DNA of 64,000 nucleotides from Cyanobacteria bacterium FACHB-471 (lineage in GTDB: Bacteria; Cyanobacteriota; Cyanobacteriia; Elainellales; Elainellaceae): assembly GCA_014695345.1 (NCBI GenBank), contig JACJOC010000044.1, forward strand, positions 62,001 to 126,000, written 5' to 3'. The notes under the pieces were generated by a model. It saw only the letters and a list, made by a program, of their open reading frames with translations, ran no database searches and was not told the DNA's origin. Numbering within the stretch: position 1 is the stretch's first letter; each line of letters starts with the position of its first letter. The translations under genes and the position numbers were made by a program. Shown here piece after piece: positions 19,189 through 26,688 of this stretch.

Positions 19189-20220
19189 TTAGCTATTTCT
19201 ATTACCCATGCTTATCATCTGCGGTGTCCAGGTAGGTCCGTTGCAACGTGGACCTTCTGGTGTCCAGACCAGTTTATCCAGGCACAGTCGGCGGGCAGTT
19301 CGATTTGTATCCCAAGCGTGGTAGACGATGTATTCAGTTTGGCGATCGGGAGCTAGCACAATGGAGTTGTGTCCTGGACCTAAAACTCGGTGAGCAACGG
19401 TTCGTAACACTCGCGGACCTGCCTCATTGCCTGCGTCAGAGTAAGGCCCCATCACCTGGTCGGCAACACCATAATCCACTCCATAGTTTTCTGTTTCCCA
19501 GCGTCCACCACTATAGAAGCAGTAATAGCGCCCCTCATGCTTGCGAACCGATGCACCTTCGAGGGTATGCCAATCATAGGTACCGCCGTACATCGGGCGA
19601 TTTTCCAGAAACCGCTGCCAATCCTGATGAGCGCGTAGGACGACTTTTGCCTCTCCTGCTAGCTTGGTCATGCTTTCCAGGCGATCTACCATTAGTGCAG
19701 TTCCGGCTCGTGCATCTCCTTCCGTATCTAGGAAATCACAAGCATAAAATAGATACCATTGCCCGTTGTCATCTTGAAACGGATGGGGGTCGATCGCAAA
19801 GGGATAAGGCTCTGCTTCCAGGAGTGGCTTGCCGATATCTTGGTAGGGACCAAGGGGGCGATCGCTAGTTGCTACCCGCAACTGGTGATTTTTGTCCTCA
19901 TGCCCGACAGAGTAGTAAAGATAAAAGGTGCCATCCCAGTAGGCAACTTCGGGTGCCCAAAAGTTATTGCCAAGGGAAGTATCGGGTCGCAGCATAGCTC
20001 GCCCGGCTGCCTGCCAGTCCACCAAATTGTGAGAGCGTAGAAGTGGAAAGACGCGCTGTTCGCCAGCTTCATCTACTTCTCCTTCGGCTTCGGCTTCCCC
20101 CGTGCCGATCGCGTAATAAACCCCTTGATACTCCCAAACAAACGGGTCAGCAAAGTAGCTGGGATAAACTGGATTGGTGTAAGCGAGTGTAGTAGACTCT
20201 ATTGGCGTGGATTGAGACAT
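19189..20220 (-). CDS. Glycoside hydrolase family 43 protein
   Basis: A 343-residue five-bladed beta-propeller glycosidase. The three acidic residues expected for GH43 are visible: the base Asp in YFADPFVWEY, the pKa-tuning Asp in AIDPHPFQDD, and the acid Glu in LEGASVRKHEG. The family acts on arabinans, xylans or galactans. Short YLYY and YYCFYSGG motifs mark the blades. There is no signal peptide, so the substrate is probably a short oligosaccharide. It sits with GH2 and galactose genes. Confidence 0.85.
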   Translation of the reverse strand: MSQSTPIESTTLAYTNPVYPSYFADPFVWEYQGVYYAIGTGEAEAEGEVDEAGEQRVFPLLRSHNLVDWQAAGRAMLRPDTSLGNNFWAPEVAYWDGTFYLYYSVGHEDKNHQLRVATSDRPLGPYQDIGKPLLEAEPYPFAIDPHPFQDDNGQWYLFYACDFLDTEGDARAGTALMVDRLESMTKLAGEAKVVLRAHQDWQRFLENRPMYGGTYDWHTLEGASVRKHEGRYYCFYSGGRWETENYGVDYGVADQVMGPYSDAGNEAGPRVLRTVAHRVLGPGHNSIVLAPDRQTEYIVYHAWDTNRTARRLCLDKLVWTPEGPRCNGPTWTPQMISMGNRNS

Positions 20221-20414
20221 TGTGACTTTCCTTGAAGCTACCGAGTGCAGGAGTACTAAAGCCGTAGGTAAAATGCGGCAATAATTTCGCTAAACAGAAT
20301 TGCACTGACATCAACCAGTGCGCTTATTCCTTATCATAGAAGGCGCAATTTACCGCTCGGTACACTCCGTAACATCGAGGTTGGTGCTAACACTTCGAAA
20401 AGTGAATGTAAAAC

Positions 20415-20469
20415 AGAGTAAAGCAAACGTGGGGGTGGGCAATGCCCACCCCCACGTTTGCTTTACTCT
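20415..20469 (-). terminator. Very strong terminator-like hairpin after the PhyH gene
   Basis: A perfect 26-bp stem (20415-20440 with 20444-20469) and a 3-base AAT loop lies 10 bases past the stop of the dioxygenase gene. The G-rich stem centre is followed on the minus strand by TTTTAC, a weak T tract. Confidence 0.7.
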
Positions 20470-20478
20470 TGTCGGTTC

Positions 20479-21282
20479 TTAATACTTAAAATTGATGTAA
20501 CTTTCGGCTTTTTCTGGCAATTGATCTACCACTTCACAGCGGAGTAATTGCCGGGTTTGCTCTGGTAAGCTCTCGTAATAGTCTTGCGTTACGGTCAAAT
20601 CAACCTTGGGAGTATGTAACCAGTGCATCACGTAACCCATCACAACCATTGGACGAGGTTGTTCCGTTTGGTTCGGTGAGCCTCGGTGTAGTGCCAGGGG
20701 CGATCGGATCATCACGTCTCCTGGCTTTAGGTAGAAAGACTCCAACGGAATTTCGCCAGCCGTGACTTTGACTAACCCTTCTTCACGGGGAAGAACATGA
20801 GTACCACGGGCCATTTGAAAAGGACCATTGTCTGCAGTTACTTCAACGAGTGGAAAATTTACCGCCACTGCATATAAAGGTGTAACGATTTGATCGGAGA
20901 AAAGCGGGCGAAAATCCCGATGAATTTCTTGATAATCTGAGCCTTTTGTTGGAATATCAACCCCCAACTGAACCAGGCGATATTCCTGATGAAAAACTCG
21001 ATTTAGCACAGCCAAAATTACCGGATTGGCAAACACCTCTGTATTTGCAAAGGGGGCAACCCAGGGCAGGGTTAAATAGTAGCGAGCTTGCTCACGCGGG
21101 GCTAATCCGCCTGGTTGGTTTTGGCGCTGCTTAAAGAGTTGGTTGAAGGCTTCTGCCCACTCTTTAATCAGTTGCGGATCGAAAAGTTGACGAATAATGC
21201 AGATTCCATCTCGATTCAGGTCTTCGGCAAGCTGATTGAAATCTGCTGTTGTGAATTTAGTAACACCTGTAGCTTGAATCAT
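20479..21282 (-). CDS. Phytanoyl-CoA dioxygenase (PhyH) family protein
   Basis: A 267-residue Fe(II)/2-oxoglutarate oxygenase. The metal site is HxD in YQEIHRDFRPL with the distal His in LALHRGSPNQ, followed by an Arg (QPRPMVV) that can hold 2-oxoglutarate. These enzymes hydroxylate or halogenate small molecules; the substrate here is unknown. It is transcribed divergently from galT across a 320-base spacer and ends in a strong hairpin. The N-terminal FNQLAEDLNRDGICIIRQLF is a usual family start. Confidence 0.85.
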   Translation of the reverse strand: MIQATGVTKFTTADFNQLAEDLNRDGICIIRQLFDPQLIKEWAEAFNQLFKQRQNQPGGLAPREQARYYLTLPWVAPFANTEVFANPVILAVLNRVFHQEYRLVQLGVDIPTKGSDYQEIHRDFRPLFSDQIVTPLYAVAVNFPLVEVTADNGPFQMARGTHVLPREEGLVKVTAGEIPLESFYLKPGDVMIRSPLALHRGSPNQTEQPRPMVVMGYVMHWLHTPKVDLTVTQDYYESLPEQTRQLLRCEVVDQLPEKAESYINFKY

Positions 21283-21604
21283 TTCACTATTTGCTGAACT
21301 CGGGCATTAAATCTAGATGCTGCCCTTGGGGGCAGACTGAATAGAGAAGTAGCGCTCTATACACTTTCAATTATTCCCCTGGATAGAGGCAATGGGGCGA
21401 TCGCCAACCAAATTGTAAAAAAAGTTTGAAATACCTCTCCCGATGGGGTGAACCGTTAGGAAATTTAGCCAAGAAATTGTTGGATTAAATCATGAAAAGT
21501 GTGTTTATTATCACGAATTCCTGTTACAAAGAACCCGTCTTTAAGGGAATGTGTGAAACAGCTTGAAACGTAAAGCTTGATATATCCTCTATTTGTGTCC
21601 AGAG
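21283..21604. other. Divergent promoter region between PhyH and galT
   Basis: These 320 bases carry one HIP1 octamer and AT-rich stretches. They must hold promoters for the dioxygenase on the left and galT on the right. No clear operator or conserved RNA structure was recognised. Confidence 0.4.
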
Positions 21605-22705
21605 ATGCATTCTCAGGAGTTGTCCAAGCCGGATGGTCGAACGTTGACTTTGTACAGTCGTACTCCGATTGCGACAGACATTCAGGCTCCCAGTCCAAGC
21701 AATGAACCTGTACAGGCAAATCCCCATTTGCGTTGGCATCCGCTGCGGGGTGAGTGGGTTGCCTATGCCAGTCACCGGCAGGGACGAACGTTTATGCCGC
21801 CCCCGGAGTATAATCCGCTGGCTCCAACTCACAATCCTCAATTTCCGACTGAGCTTCCCCAAGGCAAATATGATGTGGCGGTGTTTGAAAACCGTTTTCC
21901 ATCAATGACTCCAGCGGCTCACGATGCACCTCCTGAAATTGTCGAAACCTTGCCTTCTAACGGAGCCTGTGAAGTGGTGGTCTTTACTCAAGACCCCCAA
22001 GCTTATCTCGGTTCTCTAGAGCTGGATCATTTGGAACTGCTATTGGAGGTGTGGGGCGATCGCACCCGTCAGTTAGGAAATATCTCTCAAATTCAGTACG
22101 TGCTGCCCTTCGAGAATAAAGGGGTAGAAGTCGGCGTGACGCTACACCATCCGCACGGACAAATTTACGCGTATCCGTTTGTGCCACCTGTTCCTGCGCG
22201 GATGCAGTCCTGCCAACAAACCTATTACGACCAGCACCAGCAGGGACTGTTACAAGACCTGATTCAACAGGAAATTAAGGACAATCAGCGAATTTTATAT
22301 CGAGATGAGTGGGCGATCGCCTTTGTACCGGTGTGTGCTCGCTACCCCTATGAAGTTTGGATTGCCCCCATTCAACCCGTGCCAGGTTTTTTAGAACTCA
22401 CTTCAGAGCAGCGTGGGGGACTGGCTAGAGCCATCAAAACAGTCACCTTGAAATATGACGGACTGTGGAATCGTCCTTTCCCCTATTTGATGGCGTGGTT
22501 TCAGGCTCCTACCGATGGTCAACCCCATCCAGAATGGCATCTCCACGCTGAGTTTTACCCTCCTTACCGCACCTCAGAGCGGCTGAAATACTTAGCAGGA
22601 ACGGAGCTAGCAGCCGGAATGTTTGCCAACGATGCGCTACCCGAGGAGAAAGCAAAAGAATTACAGGCTGTAAATGTCAATTTGGAGGAATTACACACTG
22701 TATAA
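21605..22705 (+). CDS. galT: Galactose-1-phosphate uridylyltransferase
   Basis: A 366-residue GalT of the Leloir pathway, which swaps UMP between UDP-glucose and galactose-1-phosphate. The active-site LHHPHGQIYAYPF contains the nucleophilic His of HPHGQ, and the second His motif is in WHLHAEFYPPYR. ATG 21605 is preferred over GTG 21593, four codons earlier; neither has a strong ribosome site. Zn-binding Cys residues at the N-terminus are not evident, as in many bacterial forms. galK follows after the M24-like gene on the same strand. Confidence 0.9.
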   Translation: MHSQELSKPDGRTLTLYSRTPIATDIQAPSPSNEPVQANPHLRWHPLRGEWVAYASHRQGRTFMPPPEYNPLAPTHNPQFPTELPQGKYDVAVFENRFPSMTPAAHDAPPEIVETLPSNGACEVVVFTQDPQAYLGSLELDHLELLLEVWGDRTRQLGNISQIQYVLPFENKGVEVGVTLHHPHGQIYAYPFVPPVPARMQSCQQTYYDQHQQGLLQDLIQQEIKDNQRILYRDEWAIAFVPVCARYPYEVWIAPIQPVPGFLELTSEQRGGLARAIKTVTLKYDGLWNRPFPYLMAWFQAPTDGQPHPEWHLHAEFYPPYRTSERLKYLAGTELAAGMFANDALPEEKAKELQAVNVNLEELHTV

Positions 22706-22732
22706 GAGGGCGTTTGGAAAGTAGCAAATTCC

Positions 22733-22860
22733 GTAGGTTGGGTGAAGCGAATGCGGAACCCAACAGAGGCAAAATGCGAACAGGCGTAGGTTGGGTAAAG
22801 CGAAGGTAGAGCTACGAGACTAGGCAAATGTTGGGTTCCGCCTTGCTTCACCCAACCTAC
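22733..22860. repeat. Dispersed repeat with near-perfect terminal inverted repeats
   Basis: GTAGGTTGGGTGAAGC...CGGAACCCAACA at 22733-22764 is repeated in inverse orientation at 22829-22860, and a third partial copy starts at 22775. The 128-base unit is typical of the GTAGGTTGGGT-type repeats scattered in cyanobacterial spacers, and it resembles a small non-autonomous element. It lies between galT and the M24-like gene. Confidence 0.7.
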
Positions 22861-22923
22861 ATCAGAGAGTTTTTAGTCAAACAACTTTTATCATTTTTAT
22901 TCATTTATATTCACGTTAAACCA

Positions 22924-24075
22924 ATGATTTCTACCTCAGTTCAAAACTCGTCATCTAACACTCACTATGCCGCCGAAATTGCTCGCAAACTAGAGCTGAT
23001 GCGGGCGGCTCTAAGCGATGGAGTGACAGGGCTACGACTGCGCGGCACAGATTGGTTTTCTTGGGCAACTGCCGGAGCAACACACACTGTTTTGCTTGCA
23101 GCGGAAACTGGAGCCGCAGAAATTTTAGTAACGTCTGAGGGTGCCTGGTTGTTGACCGATGAAATTGAAGCCCAGCGGTTTATAGATGAGGAACTTCCGG
23201 GACGAGATGAGTCTGCTGGAGGCTATAAACTCTTTGCTCACCCCTGGGCTGATTCAACCGCACAAGACACTTTTGTGCAAGAGGTGGCTGGTGGCGGAAA
23301 GATTCTGAGTGACAAACCCTCTACGTCATCAGATTTCACTGAGCTTCCGATTCCGGCATCCCTAATCACCCACAAGCGAGTCATGATGCCTAGCGAACTG
23401 GAGCGATATCGACTAGTTGGGCGGTTAGCCAGTGAAGCGATGACAGAAGTATTACTTGAAGCACAACCAGACTGGACAGAATATCAACTCGCCGGAGCCG
23501 GAGCAAGAGCAATGTGGGCAAGGGGACTACATCCCGCGCTAACCCTAGCAGCAGGGGAGAAACGATTGCCTCTCTATCGCCATCCTGTTCCTAAGCATGA
23601 GGCACTTGGGCGAGTCGCCATGCTGGTCTTTTGTGCGCGGGGCTATGGCTTGGTTGCTAGTCTGACCCGCTTTGTTTACTTTGGTGGATTGTCATCGGAG
23701 CAGGCGAAGTTACATCAGCAGGTGCGAGAAGTAGAAGCAGCAACACTGGATGCGTCTAAGCCCGGTGTGTCTTTGCGGGAAGTGTATGAGGCGATCGCCC
23801 AGTCCTATACCCAGCAAGGCTATCCCCAGTCCATTCAAGAACATCATCAGGGCGGCACCGCAGGCTATCTGGCACGAGAAGTGATTGCAACGCCTACCAG
23901 CACCGATTCCTTAGCCGAAAACATGGTTCTGGCGTGGAATCCTAGCCTGCCTGGAGCAAAAGTTGAAGATACCTTTGTGCTTTCTAATGGCGGTTTGGAA
24001 AATCTCACCCTTGACCCTAACTGGCAAAGCATTGATGTGAATGGACGTGCCAGACCCTTACCTCTGGAAAGGTGA
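22924..24075 (+). CDS. M24-fold (pita-bread) protein lacking metal ligands
   Basis: A 383-residue protein with the two-domain layout of creatinase/Xaa-Pro peptidases. In active enzymes two Asp residues lie 11 apart before a TR motif. Here the TR is kept (ASLTR near residue 248), but the first Asp position is Val/Cys around 235-237 and the second is Ser246. The usual EPG is replaced by NPS, although the final Glu (KVEDTF) and a His region (EHHQGG) remain. It is therefore probably not a metallopeptidase. ATG 22924 is chosen since the earlier frame reads repeat DNA. It is encoded between galT and galK. Confidence 0.75.
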   Translation: MISTSVQNSSSNTHYAAEIARKLELMRAALSDGVTGLRLRGTDWFSWATAGATHTVLLAAETGAAEILVTSEGAWLLTDEIEAQRFIDEELPGRDESAGGYKLFAHPWADSTAQDTFVQEVAGGGKILSDKPSTSSDFTELPIPASLITHKRVMMPSELERYRLVGRLASEAMTEVLLEAQPDWTEYQLAGAGARAMWARGLHPALTLAAGEKRLPLYRHPVPKHEALGRVAMLVFCARGYGLVASLTRFVYFGGLSSEQAKLHQQVREVEAATLDASKPGVSLREVYEAIAQSYTQQGYPQSIQEHHQGGTAGYLAREVIATPTSTDSLAENMVLAWNPSLPGAKVEDTFVLSNGGLENLTLDPNWQSIDVNGRARPLPLER

Positions 24076-24135
24076 GAAATCTACGAGGACAGGCGGTTTG
24101 CCTGCCTCACACTCAAAACAGGCAGGTTGTGACTT

Positions 24136-25209
24136 ATGGACTTTCAACAGATCTTTAATGCAGCACCCACAGTCCAATCCAGCGCTCCGGGACGAGTAAA
24201 TCTGCTAGGCGAACACACTGATTACAATGATGGCTTTGTTTTACCGACGGCGATTCCTCAGGAAACAACCGTTTATTTAGGGCTTAGCCCAAACAATCAA
24301 CACCACCTTTATTCTGCGGAACTGGAAGAATGGGTTGACATTACCGATTCAAACATGGACTCCTCCCTAAAGCCGCAAGGATTTGCCAGTTACGTAGTTG
24401 GCTGCATTCGCATGTTGGAACAAGTAGGACACTCGATCCCACCTGTGAACATATTTATCACTTCGGCTGTGCCCATCGGTTCTGGACTGTCGAGCAGCGC
24501 CGCACTAGAAGTTGCGACCTTACGAGGATTGCGATCGCTCCTCCACCTCGACTTAGACGATGTAAAAATCGCCCAACTAGGACAGCAGGCAGAAATTCAG
24601 TATGCCGGGGTTAACTGCGGTATTATGGATCAAATGGCATCCAGTTTGGCAGATCCTCAACACCTGCTGTTTTTGGATACTCGAACGCTCGAACGTCAAA
24701 AGATTCCGCTTCCTCAAGATACAGAAGTTGTTGTAATCGATAGCGGCATTCCTCGGAAACTGGCAACTAGCGGGTACAACCAACGTCGAGCAGAATGTGA
24801 AGAAGCAGCCCGGCTATTGCAGGTCAAGGCACTCAGAGATGTAACTGACCCAAAAGTCGTAGAGATATTACCCGAACCTTTGCGACGACGGGCACGTCAT
24901 GTGGTAACCGAAGACAATCGGGTGTTGGAAGCGCGTCAAGGCGTTTCAGCAGAACGGTTTGGTGAGTTGATGAATGATTCTCACGCTAGCCTCCGAGATG
25001 ATTACGAAGTATCCGTAGCCGGACTTGATCAGCTTGTAGAACTTCTGCAAAAAACACCTGATGTATTAGGGGCACGGTTAACCGGAGCAGGATTTGGTGG
25101 GGCATGTGTGGCTCTGGTAACTGCTGGGAAAGGAGAGGCGATCGCCCACGAAGTCCTCGAAAACTACAACAAATTAGGCTATTCAGGACATATCCTGGTT
25201 CCAGAGTAA
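24136..25209 (+). CDS. galK: Galactokinase
   Basis: A 357-residue GHMP kinase that phosphorylates galactose at C1. The galactokinase signature [17 protein letters not shown] is near residue 20, the ATP loop is [13 protein letters not shown], and the third GHMP motif is [14 protein letters not shown]. The catalytic Asp is in [11 protein letters not shown]. Length and motif order are standard. It lies 60 bases after the M24-like gene, so galT, the M24-like gene and galK are likely one operon. Confidence 0.95.
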   Translation: MDFQQIFNAAPTVQSSAPGRVNLLGEHTDYNDGFVLPTAIPQETTVYLGLSPNNQHHLYSAELEEWVDITDSNMDSSLKPQGFASYVVGCIRMLEQVGHSIPPVNIFITSAVPIGSGLSSSAALEVATLRGLRSLLHLDLDDVKIAQLGQQAEIQYAGVNCGIMDQMASSLADPQHLLFLDTRTLERQKIPLPQDTEVVVIDSGIPRKLATSGYNQRRAECEEAARLLQVKALRDVTDPKVVEILPEPLRRRARHVVTEDNRVLEARQGVSAERFGELMNDSHASLRDDYEVSVAGLDQLVELLQKTPDVLGARLTGAGFGGACVALVTAGKGEAIAHEVLENYNKLGYSGHILVPE

Positions 25210-25280
25210 AACCAACCTTCTGTACAGCTTTGATAGACGATTACTGTGGCTTTCCTAAGTGAAAGAAAGCAGTTGTTACT

Positions 25281-26315
25281 CTATGCCCACTCGCGAAAGA
25301 AGCTAAAGTTCTGCCAGTCAGCGGCTGTGCGTTGCTCGATTGCAGTCATTTCTTCACTTGTTAAGGGTTGAAATGTTTGAGCTACAGTAACGTTGTGTTC
25401 TAGCTGCTGCACGGTTTCTGCGGCAATGATGCAGCAGTGTACTCCCGATTGAGACAGAGCATATCCCATTGCCTGACGCATTCCATCTACAGCTTCCGTT
25501 TCGATTAGCCGACCATAGGCAGGAACCTTCATTGCAATCAACCCCGTGTTGTGTTGCTGAGCAGTAGGCAAGACTTCTGTGATAAATGGGCTAGCAGTAT
25601 GTTTATCAGCAGCATTAACCGGAATCAAGGCTGTATCAAACGGGTAACGACGTAACCCCTCAGCAATGATTGCTGGGTTGTAGTGTCCTGTGATGCCAAT
25701 GAAACGAATGATTCCTTGCTGGCGTGCCTCCTCTGCGGCTTTGATTGCACCTTGCTGCTGATCTAGCAGAGTGTTCAAATCCCAATCGTATGTCAGAGCA
25801 TGAAACTGCCAAAGATCAAGATAGTCCGTTTGTAAACGCTGGAGAGACTGCTCTAAGTCTTGCCATGCACCATCCCGATCTCGGTGGCCTGTTTTGCTGG
25901 CTAAAAATAAGTTTGCTCGATGAGAAGGTAAAACTTTTCCCAACCTTTCTTCACTGGGGCCGTAGCTAGAAGCAGTATCAAAGTAACGAATTCCCAAGTT
26001 TAAGGCTCGTTCGATGATGGTGATCGCCTCTTGCTCTTCTCCAGCACGAGATAGCGGAGTACGACCCGCTCCTCCCAAACCCAAAATTGGTATATTAACC
26101 TCGGTACGTCCGAGCACTTGTTGGGGAATTTCTACTGGAGCAGAAGGTGTAGATGACGAAGTAGCAGGCTCAGAAAGTATAGAGGATGAGTCGTTTTGTA
26201 CTTGGGCTGTTGTAGTCGTCTGAGATTGTTGGCAAGCCCCATTACTCACTGCTCCACCTGCCGCAATCATGCTGGTAATCAGGAAATTCCGCCGCGTTGT
26301 TTTAGAGCTTGCCAT
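25281..26315 (-). CDS. Aldo/keto reductase with Tat signal
   Basis: A 344-residue aldo/keto reductase. The N-terminus has twin Arg (KTTRRNFLITSMIAAGG) and a Cys near residue 28 (NGACQQ), so it is probably Tat-exported and possibly lipid-anchored. A Ser/Thr-rich linker leads to the barrel. The tetrad is visible: Asp and Tyr in FDTASSYGPSEE, Lys in LASKTGH and His in WQFHALT. Such exported AKRs are uncommon, and the NADPH source is unclear. It is convergent with galK across a 70-base spacer. Confidence 0.85.
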   Translation of the reverse strand: MASSKTTRRNFLITSMIAAGGAVSNGACQQSQTTTTAQVQNDSSSILSEPATSSSTPSAPVEIPQQVLGRTEVNIPILGLGGAGRTPLSRAGEEQEAITIIERALNLGIRYFDTASSYGPSEERLGKVLPSHRANLFLASKTGHRDRDGAWQDLEQSLQRLQTDYLDLWQFHALTYDWDLNTLLDQQQGAIKAAEEARQQGIIRFIGITGHYNPAIIAEGLRRYPFDTALIPVNAADKHTASPFITEVLPTAQQHNTGLIAMKVPAYGRLIETEAVDGMRQAMGYALSQSGVHCCIIAAETVQQLEHNVTVAQTFQPLTSEEMTAIEQRTAADWQNFSFFREWA

Positions 26316-26380
26316 AGTTCACCTTTAATGAATGGTAAATATTACTCAATCATCGTTCTTATACCTTTTCGATCGAAAAC

Positions 26381-26453
26381 GGTTATAGATGAAAAGGCAC
26401 CTCACTTAGCGGGGTGCCTTTTCATCTGTAGCCTTAGTTCTTGGAATTGGTAT
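26381..26453. repeat. Palindromic dispersed repeat, copy 2
   Basis: This 73-base copy matches the element at 19034-19106 in stem (GATGAAAAGGCACC against GGTGCCTTTTCATC), loop position and tail (TTAGTTCTTGGAATTGGTATT). Its tail supplies the last codons and the stop of the small gene at 26434-26637. Confidence 0.7.
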
Positions 26454-26637
26454 TACGGTTCTGCTCAGCCGTCAGCTTTGCAGCATCTGGCGTAGTGATA
26501 TCTGGCTTGGATATACCTGCTTCATGAATATCTCCAGTATTAGGGTCTTGCTTTTCCCCTTTGCCGGGAACAGCATCTAGCTCAGTTTGAGGAAGTTGTT
26601 CTAAGCCAAGGGATTCATCCTGTTGTTCATCAGACAT
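26434..26637 (-). CDS. Small acidic hydrophilic protein of unknown function
   Basis: A 67-residue protein without Cys or hydrophobic segments, likely disordered. The ribosome site AAGGAGAAGTTAAG directly before the ATG is excellent, which argues that it is translated. The final residues TNSKN and the stop come from a palindromic repeat, so the original C-terminus may have been different. No family was recognised. ELDAVPGKG faintly recalls a double-glycine leader but breaks the GG. Confidence 0.55.
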   Translation of the reverse strand: MSDEQQDESLGLEQLPQTELDAVPGKGEKQDPNTGDIHEAGISKPDITTPDAAKLTAEQNRNTNSKN

Positions 26638-26688
26638 CTTAACTTCTCCTTTAATGTGGCTTCGCCACTTATTTTTACTCCTTACCCA

